Notes under the pieces: model-generated
Databases searched by the model: none
What the model was told of the DNA's origin: nothing
The model's input: only the letters and a program-made list of their open reading frames with translations
Shown: piece by piece, positions 26,122 to 36,776 of the stretch
Layout of the letters: every line of letters starts with the position of its first letter
Position numbering within the stretch: the first letter of the stretch is position 1
Source: Chryseobacterium aquaeductus
GTDB taxonomy: Bacteria > Bacteroidota > Bacteroidia > Flavobacteriales > Weeksellaceae
DNA: 64,000 nucleotides
Direction of reading: 5' to 3'
Assembly: GCF_905175375.1 (NCBI RefSeq)
Contig: NZ_CAJIMS010000001.1
Span: 2,666,001 to 2,730,000, forward strand
Made by a program: the position numbers and the translations under genes

Positions 26122-26604
26122 ATGATCAAAGAAAAAGATACACGTCATCAGGGCAGTATTTGTACCAACGAAAGCAAGCTAAACCACCAATGGTACCATC
26201 AATTGAAATATCTTTTTGTCGGTATTTTGTTCGGAATTATTTTTGTGAAAGCGGAAATTATCAGTTGGTTCAGAATTCAGGAAATGTTTCGTCTGCAGTC
26301 GTTTCATATGTACGGAGTCATAGGAAGTGCAGTGTTGACAGGGATGATTTCTGTGTGGATAATCAAAAAATTTAAAATTAAAACAATTTATGGCGAACCT
26401 ATTTCAATCGTTGACAAAAAATTCAATAAAGGACAGATCTATGGCGGACTGATTTTTGGTTTTGGATGGGCAATTACGGGAGCCTGTCCGGGACCGTTAT
26501 TCGCTCAGATTGGGACAGGTGCTTTTGCGGTGATCATTACTTTGTTGAGTGCAGTTTTCGGAACCTGGGTGTACGGATATTTCAGGGATAAGATGCCACA
26601 TTAA
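26122..26604 (+). CDS. YeeE/YedE family (DUF6691-type) transporter, C-terminal half-type
   Basis: 160 residues. A hydrophilic N-terminus of about 30 residues is followed by four membrane helices. The second hallmark motif ITGACPGPLFAQIGTGAF (about 125-142) includes the functional cysteine. Together with the preceding gene it would reconstitute a full YeeE-like channel. It is the last gene of the sulfur unit and is followed by a terminator. Confidence 0.85.
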   Translation: MIKEKDTRHQGSICTNESKLNHQWYHQLKYLFVGILFGIIFVKAEIISWFRIQEMFRLQSFHMYGVIGSAVLTGMISVWIIKKFKIKTIYGEPISIVDKKFNKGQIYGGLIFGFGWAITGACPGPLFAQIGTGAFAVIITLLSAVFGTWVYGYFRDKMPH

Positions 26605-26623
26605 TTCTTTTAAAAATTGTGAA

Positions 26624-26661
26624 TAATGACCGTAGAATGAAATTCTATGGTCGTTTTTTAT
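26624..26661 (+). terminator. Rho-independent terminator of the sulfur operon
   Basis: AATGACCGTAGAAT and ATTCTATGGTCGTT form a long stem (with G-T pairs) around GAA, followed by a T run. Confidence 0.85.
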
Positions 26662-26708
26662 TTCATTAAAGCTAAATTTTAGTAATTTAGAAAAACTTAA
26701 ATCTAATC

Positions 26709-27704
26709 ATGGAAAGTAGAAGAAAATTTCTAAAAAGTTCTGCAATAATTTCTTCAGCATTATTAATAAATCCTATGGATTTGATTGCGAAAGATCATTC
26801 TGATGACAAAAAAATCATCAACAAACCCATTGTTCTTTCTACTTGGGATTTTGGTCTGAAAGCCAATGACGAGGCGTGGAAAATTTTAGAAAAAGGCGGT
26901 AGAGCTTTGGATGCGGTTGAAAAAGGTGTCCGTTTAGTAGAAGATGATCCAAACGAAAGAAGCGTGGGATATGGTGGTAGACCAGACAGAGACGGAAGAG
27001 TAACTTTGGATGCCTGCATTATGGATGAAAATTACAACATCGGTTCCGTAGCTTGTATTGAAAATATAAAAAATCCGATTTCTGTCGCAAGAGCAGTGAT
27101 GGAAAAAACGCCTCATGTAATGTTGGTGAGTGACGGTGCTTTTGAATTTGCAATCTCGCAAGGCTTTAAAAAAGAAAATCTACTTACTCCCGAATCTAAA
27201 AAAGAATGGAAAGAATGGCTGAAAACAAGTAAATATCAACCGATCGTCAATATTGAAAATCACGACACCATTGGGATGATTGCTTTGGATGCCCAGGGAA
27301 ATCTTTCCGGAGCATGTACTACGAGCGGTATGGCCTTCAAAATGCACGGAAGAGTAGGTGATTCTCCAATTATTGGGGCAGGATTATTTGTGGACAATGA
27401 AATTGGTGCTGCAACAGCTACCGGTCATGGTGAAGAAATGATAAGAACTGTAGGAACACATCTTGTAGTAGAATTGATGAGACAAGGAAGAAATCCACAA
27501 CAGGCTTGTAAAGAAGCTGTTGAAAGAATTGTAAATATCACAAAAAAAAGAAATAAAAATCTAAAAGATATTCAGGTCGGTTTTATTGCCATTAATAAGA
27601 AAGGTGAGTACGGAGCATATTGTATACAAGACGGATTCAATTTTGCTGTTCGTGATCAAAAAGTAAATCGTCTGGAAAAACCGGACTTTGCCTTGAAATC
27701 TTAA
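26709..27704 (+). CDS. Glycosylasparaginase (N4-(beta-N-acetylglucosaminyl)-L-asparaginase) precursor
   Basis: 331 residues; cleaves the GlcNAc-Asn bond of N-glycoproteins after deglycosylation. The N-terminus has twin arginines (SRRKFLKSSAIISSALL), indicating Tat export. It is an Ntn-hydrolase made as a single chain that cuts itself before a threonine: the HDTIGM motif is present, with Thr187 as the expected nucleophile of the beta chain. Substrate-pocket motifs (GGRPDRDGRVTLDACIM, GRVGDSPIIGAG, TGHGE) match the Elizabethkingia enzyme. The gene is monocistronic with its own terminator. Confidence 0.93.
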   Translation: MESRRKFLKSSAIISSALLINPMDLIAKDHSDDKKIINKPIVLSTWDFGLKANDEAWKILEKGGRALDAVEKGVRLVEDDPNERSVGYGGRPDRDGRVTLDACIMDENYNIGSVACIENIKNPISVARAVMEKTPHVMLVSDGAFEFAISQGFKKENLLTPESKKEWKEWLKTSKYQPIVNIENHDTIGMIALDAQGNLSGACTTSGMAFKMHGRVGDSPIIGAGLFVDNEIGAATATGHGEEMIRTVGTHLVVELMRQGRNPQQACKEAVERIVNITKKRNKNLKDIQVGFIAINKKGEYGAYCIQDGFNFAVRDQKVNRLEKPDFALKS

Positions 27705-27713
27705 CCTACAAAA

Positions 27714-27746
27714 ACAACGAAGCCCCTGAAAAGGAGCTTCGTTTAT
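27714..27746. terminator. Bidirectional terminator between glycosylasparaginase and icd
   Basis: AACGAAGC and GCTTCGTT form the stem; an A run lies to the left and a T-rich stretch to the right. It sits between two convergent genes. Confidence 0.75.
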
Positions 27747-27762
27747 ATAGTTACCAGAAAAA

Positions 27763-30000
<2,238 letters not shown>

Positions 30001-30153
30001 TTAAAGTTTTAGTTTCACAAATTTAGTTAAATTTTAATTTTTTACACTTTAATATTCAATGAGTTTTTTCACTTTAAGAATTATTTAACCTTTAATTGAT
30101 CTTAAAAACTTTCTAATTTGATTAAATTTGATCAACTTTAAAAAAAATAAATT

Positions 30154-30651
30154 ATGTCTAATATTACTTTAAAAGGAAACGCAGTAAATACATTAGGAAA
30201 ACTTCCTGAAGTAGGTTTTACAATCAAAGAATTTGCTTTGGTAGATTCAGGTCTGAATGTAAAAACTTTAGAAAGTTTTGAAGGTAAGAAAAAAGTGTTC
30301 AATATCTTCCCAAGTATCGATACGCCAACTTGTGCTGAATCAGCCAGAAAATTCAATGTGGAAGCTAATAATTTAGAAAACACCGTCGTAATTAATGTTT
30401 CTAAAGATTTACCTTTTGCTTTGACGAGATTTTGTGCGGCAGAAGGTTTGAATAATGTTGAAACACTTTCAGATTTCAGAGGTAGTTTTGGTGATGATTA
30501 TGAAGTAACTATCACAGATTCTCCAATGAAGGGTCTTCTAAGTCGTGCTGTGATCGTAACAGACGAAAATAATAAAGTGCTTTACACAGAGCAGGTTTCT
30601 GAAATAGCAAACGAACCAAATTACGAAGCAGCTCTTGCTGCATTGAAGTAA
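30154..30651 (+). CDS. tpx: Thiol peroxidase (atypical 2-Cys peroxiredoxin)
   Basis: 165 residues; reduces lipid and other hydroperoxides in the periplasm or cytoplasm using thioredoxin. The peroxidatic Cys60 lies in FPSIDTPTCAESARKF and the resolving Cys94 in RFCAAEGLNN, the spacing of E. coli Tpx. The start ATG 30154 is preceded by TAAATTTG at 30123-30130, a likely -7 element. Confidence 0.95.
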   Translation: MSNITLKGNAVNTLGKLPEVGFTIKEFALVDSGLNVKTLESFEGKKKVFNIFPSIDTPTCAESARKFNVEANNLENTVVINVSKDLPFALTRFCAAEGLNNVETLSDFRGSFGDDYEVTITDSPMKGLLSRAVIVTDENNKVLYTEQVSEIANEPNYEAALAALK

Positions 30652-30668
30652 TTTATTACAAATTTTAT

Positions 30669-30704
30669 AAAGCCTTGTGGATTTTTTTCACAAGGCTTCT
30701 TTTT
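30669..30704 (+). terminator. Rho-independent terminator of tpx
   Basis: AAGCCTTGTG and CACAAGGCTT flank a T-rich loop and are followed by CTTTTT. Confidence 0.9.
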
Positions 30705-30719
30705 ACTTAAATCCATCCA

Positions 30720-31931
30720 ATGAAACGCTCCGGAACAGCGACTTTACCCTTACACTTCGGAAAAGTACCTCCTTGGTTGTACGAGCGTATGTCAGTTTTG
30801 GGACTCTCAATCGTTGAGGTCATGCTGGCAGATTATGGGAAAGATGAAGTGCTAAAAAGATTGGCAGATCCGTTTTGGTTTCAGAGTTTTGGTGCGGTGA
30901 TGGGAATGGATTGGCATTCTTCCGGAATCACAACTTCGGTAATGGGAGCATTAAAACGAAGCATCAATCCAAGATCCAAAGAGCTCGGAATCTACATCTG
31001 TGGCGGCAAAGGCAGATTTTCCAAAGAAACTCCAAACGAACTTTTAGTAATCGCCGATAAAACAGGACTTAATGGAACTGAATTAGTTCGTGCAAGCAAA
31101 TTATCTGCAAAGGTTGACAATACGGCAATTCAGGATGGTTATCAGCTGTATCTCCATAATTTTATTGTATCAGACGAAGGAAATTGGGCAGTTGTGCAAC
31201 AGGGAATGAATGATTCAGACGGCACAGCAAGGCGCTACCATTGGCATTCTCACAACATGGATTCTTTTGTTGACCAACCTCACAAGGGCATTCAAGGGAT
31301 TAACCAAGGAAAAATCTTAAATTTAACAGCAAGTGAGGCGCAGGAAAACCGTCAGGGAATTCTTGAAATCTCTCATACCAATTCTGAAAAAATAATGCAG
31401 GATTTTGCCAATTTGATATTGCCTGCTCATCATGAAGTTCGTGCTTCGGATGTCGACTTAAAAAAACTGGGAACACTTTTGTACATAACCAGAGAAAACC
31501 AACCGGAAAATTTTGAAGAATTGCTTTTATTGAAAGGTGTGGGACCAAGAACTCTACAGAGTCTGGCTTTGGTAAGTGAAGTGATTCATGGCGCACCATC
31601 ACGATTCCGAGATCCTGCTAGATTTTCTTTCGCTCATGGCGGAAAAGACGGTCATCCGTTTCCCGTTCCAATCAATGTGTATGACGAAACCCTTTCAATT
31701 TTACAAAAAGGAATCGAAAAATCTAAACTTGGAAATTCAGATAAATTAAAATCAATCAACAAACTACATACAGTAATTTCAGACGCTGAGAAAAATTTTA
31801 CTCCCGATTTTGATATTAACGAAGTGATTGAGGAAGAACGACAAAACTCCTGGCGTTTTGGCGGAAAAACCGTTTTTGGAGATGCAGAAAAACCAAGAAA
31901 CGGCGATGGAATTCAGTTGTCGATGTTTTAA
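30720..31931 (+). CDS. DUF763 domain-containing protein
   Basis: 403 residues, full-length member of the DUF763 family found in archaea and scattered bacteria. Conserved blocks include GTATLPLHFGKVPPWL at the start, MGMDWHSSGITTSV and GIYICGGKGR. A helix-hairpin-helix-like stretch LLLKGVGPRTLQSLALVSEVIHG (about 268-290) and HGGKDGHPFPVP follow. The family's activity is unknown; the HhH-like element hints at nucleic-acid contact. The gene follows the tpx terminator closely and stands alone. Confidence 0.85.
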   Translation: MKRSGTATLPLHFGKVPPWLYERMSVLGLSIVEVMLADYGKDEVLKRLADPFWFQSFGAVMGMDWHSSGITTSVMGALKRSINPRSKELGIYICGGKGRFSKETPNELLVIADKTGLNGTELVRASKLSAKVDNTAIQDGYQLYLHNFIVSDEGNWAVVQQGMNDSDGTARRYHWHSHNMDSFVDQPHKGIQGINQGKILNLTASEAQENRQGILEISHTNSEKIMQDFANLILPAHHEVRASDVDLKKLGTLLYITRENQPENFEELLLLKGVGPRTLQSLALVSEVIHGAPSRFRDPARFSFAHGGKDGHPFPVPINVYDETLSILQKGIEKSKLGNSDKLKSINKLHTVISDAEKNFTPDFDINEVIEEERQNSWRFGGKTVFGDAEKPRNGDGIQLSMF

Positions 31932-32045
31932 AATGTAGCCATTTAGTAATAAATTGCTCACTGCAAATTCTATTTTCAAATTGCTCTATATTTTTGCTGA
32001 TTACATCATTTGAATTTTTTAAATTTAAAATGTTAAAAAATTCAA

Positions 32046-32642
32046 ATGATACTTACCAACAAGGCATTAGAAATCTCTTACGATTTTCCATTTTTTTTTC
32101 CCGAAGAACTTGAAGAGATATTTCAGGCTCACGAAATAGTAACTTATCACAAAGGAGATTATATTCTTGAAGAAGGCAAAACGGCTAACGAATATTTTAT
32201 TTTAGATAGTGGCTTGGCTCGCTCATTCGTCAACGATTTTAATGGAAATGAAGTGACCACGCATTTTTTTGCAGACAATGAAATCATCATTGATGTGTTA
32301 TCACTTTTTCAAAGAATTCCGAGTCAGGAAAACATCGTGTGCATCACCGATTGTGAGTGTTGGAAACTGGATTATGAAGTTTTTCAGGAGTTATTTCACA
32401 AAATTCCAAACCTTCGTGAATGGGGAAGATCTTGGATGTCTCAGCAACTTTTTGCTTATAAACAGCGTTCTGTAGAGATGTTCACACTGTCGGCAACCAA
32501 ACGGTATCTTAATCTTTTGGAACAAAAATCTAAGGTCGTACAGTTCGCACCTCTTAAACAGGTTGCTTCATACCTAGGTGTTACAGACACTTCGCTCAGC
32601 AGAATCCGTAAAGAATTGGTTTCTCATCCCAGAAAAAATTAA
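32046..32642 (+). CDS. Crp/Fnr family transcriptional regulator
   Basis: 198 residues. Cyclic-nucleotide-binding-like domain about 20-125 (HKGDYILEEGKTANEYFILDSGLARSF), then a C-terminal helix-turn-helix that is shorter and less conserved (APLKQVASYLGVTDTSLSRIRKEL). Such proteins are common in Bacteroidota next to small stress or VOC genes. The next gene is a VOC protein 77 bases downstream, which it may control. Its ligand is unknown. Confidence 0.8.
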   Translation: MILTNKALEISYDFPFFFPEELEEIFQAHEIVTYHKGDYILEEGKTANEYFILDSGLARSFVNDFNGNEVTTHFFADNEIIIDVLSLFQRIPSQENIVCITDCECWKLDYEVFQELFHKIPNLREWGRSWMSQQLFAYKQRSVEMFTLSATKRYLNLLEQKSKVVQFAPLKQVASYLGVTDTSLSRIRKELVSHPRKN

Positions 32643-32719
32643 ATCTTGCCTTAAGACAAGTTTGTTTTGATGATAACATTCTAATTTTGGTTAAAAGTAA
32701 AAACTTTAACAATTACCAA

Positions 32720-33133
32720 ATGGAAATCAATCAAATATTTGTAAACCTTCCCGTAAAAGATATTCAGCAAACCAAAAAATTTTGGAAGGCTATCGGCTTT
32801 ACGATCAACGAAAAATTTTCTGATGAAAAGTCTGTCTGTGTGGTCATGAAAGAAGATCTAATCAACGTAATGTTTCTGACAGAAGAATATTTTAAGACAT
32901 TTTCCGAAAGACCTGTACCAAAAGGTGATACCACTCAGGTTCTGATTTCAATTGCGCTAAACAGTCGCGAAGAAGTTGATCAAATCGTAAGTACTGCTGT
33001 GGAAAATGGAGCTTCACAACATGAGGAACCTCAGGATTATGGCTGGATGTACCAAAATTCTTTCTGGGATATCAATGGTCACGGCTGGAATGTAATGTTT
33101 GCCGATGTTTCTCAAATGCCATCACAACATTAA
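32720..33133 (+). CDS. VOC family (glyoxalase/bleomycin-resistance fold) protein
   Basis: 137 residues with two beta-alpha-beta-beta-beta modules (VNLPVKDIQQTKKFWKAIGF and YQNSFWDINGHGWNVMFAD). ATG 32720 is chosen because the family begins directly before the first strand; an upstream in-frame start at 32687 adds unrelated residues. It resembles the uncharacterised extradiol-dioxygenase-like group. Substrate unknown. It forms a probable operon with the DinB-like gene 20 bases downstream. Confidence 0.85.
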   Translation: MEINQIFVNLPVKDIQQTKKFWKAIGFTINEKFSDEKSVCVVMKEDLINVMFLTEEYFKTFSERPVPKGDTTQVLISIALNSREEVDQIVSTAVENGASQHEEPQDYGWMYQNSFWDINGHGWNVMFADVSQMPSQH

Positions 33134-33153
33134 ACTTAAAAAAAAATTAAATT

Positions 33154-33678
33154 ATGGACACACCAAAATCACAAAAACTAGAAATCATTATTCCTGCATT
33201 TCGGGGTCACAGTCAAAATTTCATGATGGTTCTCGACAGAATTTCTGAAGAAGATGCTTTAAAAAGAATTGAAGGCAGAACCAATCACATCGTTTGGATG
33301 GTAGGGAACTTTCTCGATATGCGCTACGCCATGGGAAATGTTCTCGGAATTGAAGAAAAATTTGAATTCAAAGAATATTTCTCTGAAGGAAAAGCGTTGG
33401 ATGAAAATTTCAAATATCCGACTTTAAAACAGTTGAAAGACAGTTTTCATAAAATTTCACCTTTAGTCTATCAAAAATTGCTTGAAGTTTCTGATGAAGA
33501 TTTAGATAAAGATTTCCCGATGGGAATGAACATCGAATTTTTTCCGGAAAATGTTCTGAATTTTGTTGGAATGTGCATCGGAAGAGAAGATTATTTATGC
33601 GGACAAGTAGGATTAATGCGAAGAATTCTCGGCTACGAAGGCATGAAATACGATTTTGACGAAAATATGAAATATTGA
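33154..33678 (+). CDS. DinB-like superfamily protein
   Basis: 174 residues, mostly helical, with the four-helix-bundle pattern of DinB/YfiT-type proteins (NHIVWMVGNFLDMRYAMGN; REDYLCGQVGLMRRILGYEG). Family members bind a divalent metal through three histidines. Here candidate ligands are fewer (His in TNHIVW), so catalytic activity is doubtful. Function unknown. Confidence 0.65.
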   Translation: MDTPKSQKLEIIIPAFRGHSQNFMMVLDRISEEDALKRIEGRTNHIVWMVGNFLDMRYAMGNVLGIEEKFEFKEYFSEGKALDENFKYPTLKQLKDSFHKISPLVYQKLLEVSDEDLDKDFPMGMNIEFFPENVLNFVGMCIGREDYLCGQVGLMRRILGYEGMKYDFDENMKY

Positions 33679-33688
33679 TTTTTTATCA

Positions 33689-33782
33689 AGATAAAAGATA
33701 AAAGATAAAAGATAAAAGATAAAAGATAACTTTCAACTAATCAACTAATCAACTAATCAACTAATCAACTAATCAACTAATC
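33689..33782 (+). repeat. Two adjacent microsatellites abutting a start codon
   Basis: Five exact copies of the 7-base unit ATAAAAG (33691-33725) are followed by six exact copies of the 8-base unit CAACTAAT (33734-33781). One base later comes the ATG of the VOC gene (33783). The repeats take the place of the leader and any ribosome-binding site. Confidence 0.95.
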
Positions 33783-34214
33783 ATGGCAAAACTAAATCCT
33801 TACCTCAATTTTGACGGCACAGCAGAAGAAGCTTTTAATTTTTACAAGACCGTTTTTGGTGGTGAATTTGTGGGAGAAATTCATAAAATGGGAAATGCTC
33901 CGGGAACAGAAAATTTATCAGACGAAGAGAAAAATAGAATCATGCATATTGCGTTGCCAATTGGCGGAGATTTGTTGATGGCTTCGGATATTGTACCAAG
34001 TTTCGGACAAACGTTAACGGTAGGAAATAATAATTATGTCTCTGTTTTCCCGGACTCAAGAGAAGATGCAGAAAATATCTTTAAAGGACTTTCTGAAGGC
34101 GGAAATATAGAAATGCCTCTTGAAGACCAGTTTTGGGGAGATTATTTCGGAAGTTTCCAAGATAAATATGGCGTGCATTGGATGATCAATTATAATGAAG
34201 AGTACACAAAATAA
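33783..34214 (+). CDS. VOC family protein, PhnB-like
   Basis: 143 residues. PhnB-type VOC fold: LNPYLNFDGTAEEAFNFYKTVFGGEF at the start and FWGDYFGSFQDKYGVHWMINY at the end are typical. Family members are often annotated as 3-demethylubiquinone methyltransferase-like or glyoxalase, but no activity is proven. The leader consists of tandem microsatellites, so expression could vary with repeat number. Confidence 0.88.
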   Translation: MAKLNPYLNFDGTAEEAFNFYKTVFGGEFVGEIHKMGNAPGTENLSDEEKNRIMHIALPIGGDLLMASDIVPSFGQTLTVGNNNYVSVFPDSREDAENIFKGLSEGGNIEMPLEDQFWGDYFGSFQDKYGVHWMINYNEEYTK

Positions 34215-34283
34215 TCTTATCTTCAAATCATGAAAAGGGTAATTGATCAATAGTTGCCCTTAATTTTTTTAAATATTAGAAAT

Positions 34284-34697
34284 ATGGATCCAATTACAAT
34301 TGATATTACGATTTTAGCACCTGTAGAAAAAGTTTGGGAATATTATAACGAACCGAAACATATAGTAAAATGGAATTTTGCCCACGAATCATGGCATTGT
34401 CCGAGTTCTGAAAATGATCTGAGAGTTGGGGGAAAATTCAACAACAGAATGGAAGCCAAAGACGGAAGTTTCGGATTTGATTTTGTTGGAATTTACGATG
34501 AAGTTGCAGAAAACGAACTCATCAAATACCACATGGAAGATGGGCGAAATGTAGAGATTATATTTGAAAAGATAGATGAAAATACCACGAAAGTCAAAAT
34601 CATTTTTGATCCTGAAAAGCAAAATTCTGCAGAGATGCAGCGTGACGGTTGGTATGCGATACTCAACTTCTTCCACAAATATGTGGAAAATAATTAA
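34284..34697 (+). CDS. SRPBCC (AHSA1/START-like) domain protein
   Basis: 137 residues, a single Bet v1-like fold. It starts with ITIDITILAPVEKVWEYYNEPKHIVKWNFA, with RVGGKFNNRMEAKDGS in the middle and a long C-terminal helix. ATG 34284 begins the first strand, so it is preferred over 34254. Such domains bind hydrophobic ligands or act as Hsp90 co-chaperone-like modules; the ligand is unknown. Confidence 0.85.
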   Translation: MDPITIDITILAPVEKVWEYYNEPKHIVKWNFAHESWHCPSSENDLRVGGKFNNRMEAKDGSFGFDFVGIYDEVAENELIKYHMEDGRNVEIIFEKIDENTTKVKIIFDPEKQNSAEMQRDGWYAILNFFHKYVENN

Positions 34698-34732
34698 TGA
34701 CAATTTTCTTGGTTATGATCAATTTAATAATA

Positions 34733-34993
34733 ATGGCAAAAGTTTTAAACCCTTTTAGTTCGGTTGATCATCTTACCAAAAACAATTTTTTGCAAGGTGT
34801 CATAGCGGCACCGGCATGAAGAGCTTTAGAATCAGAAAAGATTGATTCTTTGGATAAACTTGCAGATTATTCTGAACAAGAAATTATGCAATTTCATGGT
34901 TTTGGAAAAAATACCATGATAAAACTTAAAAAATATATGAAAGAAAATAACAGATCTTTCAATACTCATTTTCAAACAACAAACTATGAATAA
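34733..34993 (+). pseudogene. Helix-hairpin-helix (RNA polymerase alpha-CTD-like) small protein, interrupted by an in-frame TGA
   Basis: The frame from ATG 34733 reads a recognisable protein: 28 codons ending GVIAAPA, then TGA at 34817-34819. It then continues in the same frame as RALESEKIDSLDKLADYSEQ and a HGFGK hairpin motif to TAA at 34991-34993. Homologues read PARRALE here, so a CGA to TGA change is the simplest explanation. The intact product would be 86 residues. Its stop overlaps the start of the next gene (34986) by 8 bases, implying past translational coupling. Confidence 0.7.
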
Positions 34994-35849
34994 TCACATT
35001 TTCCCGTGTCTTTGGTATGACGGAGACGGCAAAGAATCTGCAAAATTTTACTGTGAAATTTTTGGCGGAAAAATCACCGAAGATTCTCAGATGGTTTTAA
35101 ATATCGAACTTTTTGGTCAGAAATTGATGCTTCTAAACGGTGGACCGCAGTTTGAAAAAAATGCTTCGGTTTCTTTTATGGTCATGTGTGAATCTGAAGA
35201 TGAAGTTCAAAATTATTGGAATCGATTATCAGACGGTGGAATCGTTTTGATGGAACTTGGAGAATATCCTTGGAGCAAAAAATACGGTTGGGTTCATGAT
35301 CAATTTGGGGTGACCTGGCAACTGTATTTGGGCGAAAAGCAGGGCGAGCAAAAAATTATTCCGACCTTGATGTTTATTCACCAAAATAATGGGAAAGCTT
35401 TGGAAGCAATGGAATTCTACACCAAAATTTTTCCTGATTCTAAAATAGGAAACGTTTTAAAATATGGCGACGGTGTAGGTGACGAAAACCACGAAATCCC
35501 GGAAAATGTGCAACATGCTCATTTTGAAATTGACGGTTATTCTCTTTTTTGTATGGATAATTCCTACGATCACAATTTTGATTTTAATGAAGGAATTTCG
35601 ATGGTGGTAATGACGGAAAATCAAGAAGAAACAGATTATTTGTGGAATTCTCTTATATCAAATGGCGGAAATGAAAGTATGTGTGGCTGGCTGAAAGATC
35701 AATTCGGATTTAGTTGGCAGATTGTTCCCAAAAGACTGATTCAGCTGATGAACGATTCTGATCAGGAAAAAGCTCTGAAAGTAGTTCAGGAAATGATGAA
35801 AATGAAAAAAATTGTGATTGCAGATTTGGAGAATGCTTATAATTCTTAA
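34986..35849 (+). CDS. Two-domain PhnB-like VOC protein
   Basis: 287 residues made of two tandem PhnB/VOC domains. The first is about 4-118 (FPCLWYDGDGKESAKFYCEIFGG ... VHDQFGVTWQLYLGE). The second is about 124-250 (IIPTLMFIHQNNGKALEAMEFYTKIF ... LKDQFGFSWQIVPK). About 35 residues of helical tail follow. The ATG overlaps the end of the upstream pseudogene. Substrate unknown. Confidence 0.88.
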   Translation: MNNHIFPCLWYDGDGKESAKFYCEIFGGKITEDSQMVLNIELFGQKLMLLNGGPQFEKNASVSFMVMCESEDEVQNYWNRLSDGGIVLMELGEYPWSKKYGWVHDQFGVTWQLYLGEKQGEQKIIPTLMFIHQNNGKALEAMEFYTKIFPDSKIGNVLKYGDGVGDENHEIPENVQHAHFEIDGYSLFCMDNSYDHNFDFNEGISMVVMTENQEETDYLWNSLISNGGNESMCGWLKDQFGFSWQIVPKRLIQLMNDSDQEKALKVVQEMMKMKKIVIADLENAYNS

Positions 35850-35899
35850 ATTGTTTCGGCTTGCTGTTTGATATAATTTCAGACAAAAAAGATTTGAAT

Positions 35900-36733
35900 A
35901 TGAAAACGCAGAACAAATCAAAATCGATTTCAAAAGTACCAAAAGAAGGCTTATATCCTGAGATTATTCGAAAAAATTACATAGGAAGCAAAAAATTAGT
36001 CAACAAAAAAGCCATCATTTCCGGTGGAGACAGCGGTATTGGTCAGGCAGTTGCCGTACACTTTGCCCGTGAAGGTGCAGATATTGTCGTAATCTATCAG
36101 GAAAACGATAAAGATGCAAAAGAAACACTAAAATTAGTTGAAAAAGAGGGGCAGAAATGTATCTTAATGAAAGGTGATATTTCTAAGAAGACCTTCAGAG
36201 ATCAATGTTTGGAGAGAGTAAAAAAACAATGGAAAACTGTCGATGTTTTGGTTAACAATGCAGGAATTCAGTTTCCCAAGACAGAAGTCGGAAAAATTAC
36301 TGATCAACAGATTGCCAAAACATTTAATGTAAATATTCTTTCAATGATTTCGTTTACCAGAGATTGTTTAAATTTGATGGATGAAGGTGGCAGAATCATT
36401 TGTACTACTTCTGTTACTGCATATCGCGGAAGCGAACATTTGATTGATTATTCAGCCACAAAAGGTGCAATTGCAACTTTTATTCGCTCTCTTGCAACCA
36501 ATCTTGCAGAAAAAAAAATATTGGTAAACGGCATTGCTCCCGGACCAATCTGGACGCCACTGGTAAAAGAAACTTTTAAAGATATAGCATCATTCGGAAA
36601 AGATACACCGCTGAAGCGTGCCGGGCAACCTTCTGAAGTTGCTCCTGCGTATGTTTTTCTGGCATCAGAAGATTCCAGTTTTATAACAGGAGAGATTATT
36701 CACATCAATGGTGGTGATTTCGTAGGCGGATAA
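35900..36733 (+). CDS. SDR family NAD(P)-dependent oxidoreductase
   Basis: 277 residues, close to the YghA/general stress protein 39 group of short-chain dehydrogenases. After a 45-residue N-terminal extension come the nucleotide-binding motif SGGDSGIGQAVA (about 53-64), NNAGIQ, the catalytic Ser in TTSVTAYRGS, and YSATKGA with catalytic Tyr and Lys. The C-terminus ends in HINGGDFVGG. The frame extends back to 35861, but ATG 35900 fits the family. Substrate unknown; relatives respond to general stress. Confidence 0.88.
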   Translation: MKTQNKSKSISKVPKEGLYPEIIRKNYIGSKKLVNKKAIISGGDSGIGQAVAVHFAREGADIVVIYQENDKDAKETLKLVEKEGQKCILMKGDISKKTFRDQCLERVKKQWKTVDVLVNNAGIQFPKTEVGKITDQQIAKTFNVNILSMISFTRDCLNLMDEGGRIICTTSVTAYRGSEHLIDYSATKGAIATFIRSLATNLAEKKILVNGIAPGPIWTPLVKETFKDIASFGKDTPLKRAGQPSEVAPAYVFLASEDSSFITGEIIHINGGDFVGG

Positions 36734-36776
36734 TTATTTTCAAACCTTATTTAAACCTAAACCCAAATCAAAAAAT

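Noticed and set aside
25980..26375. Overlapping frame across the two YeeE halves
   Set aside because: It is in another frame, overlaps both real genes and has no membrane-protein pattern.
34817..34819. TGA read as selenocysteine
   Set aside because: The family has arginine at this position, there is no catalytic role for a selenol, and no SECIS-like hairpin directly follows.
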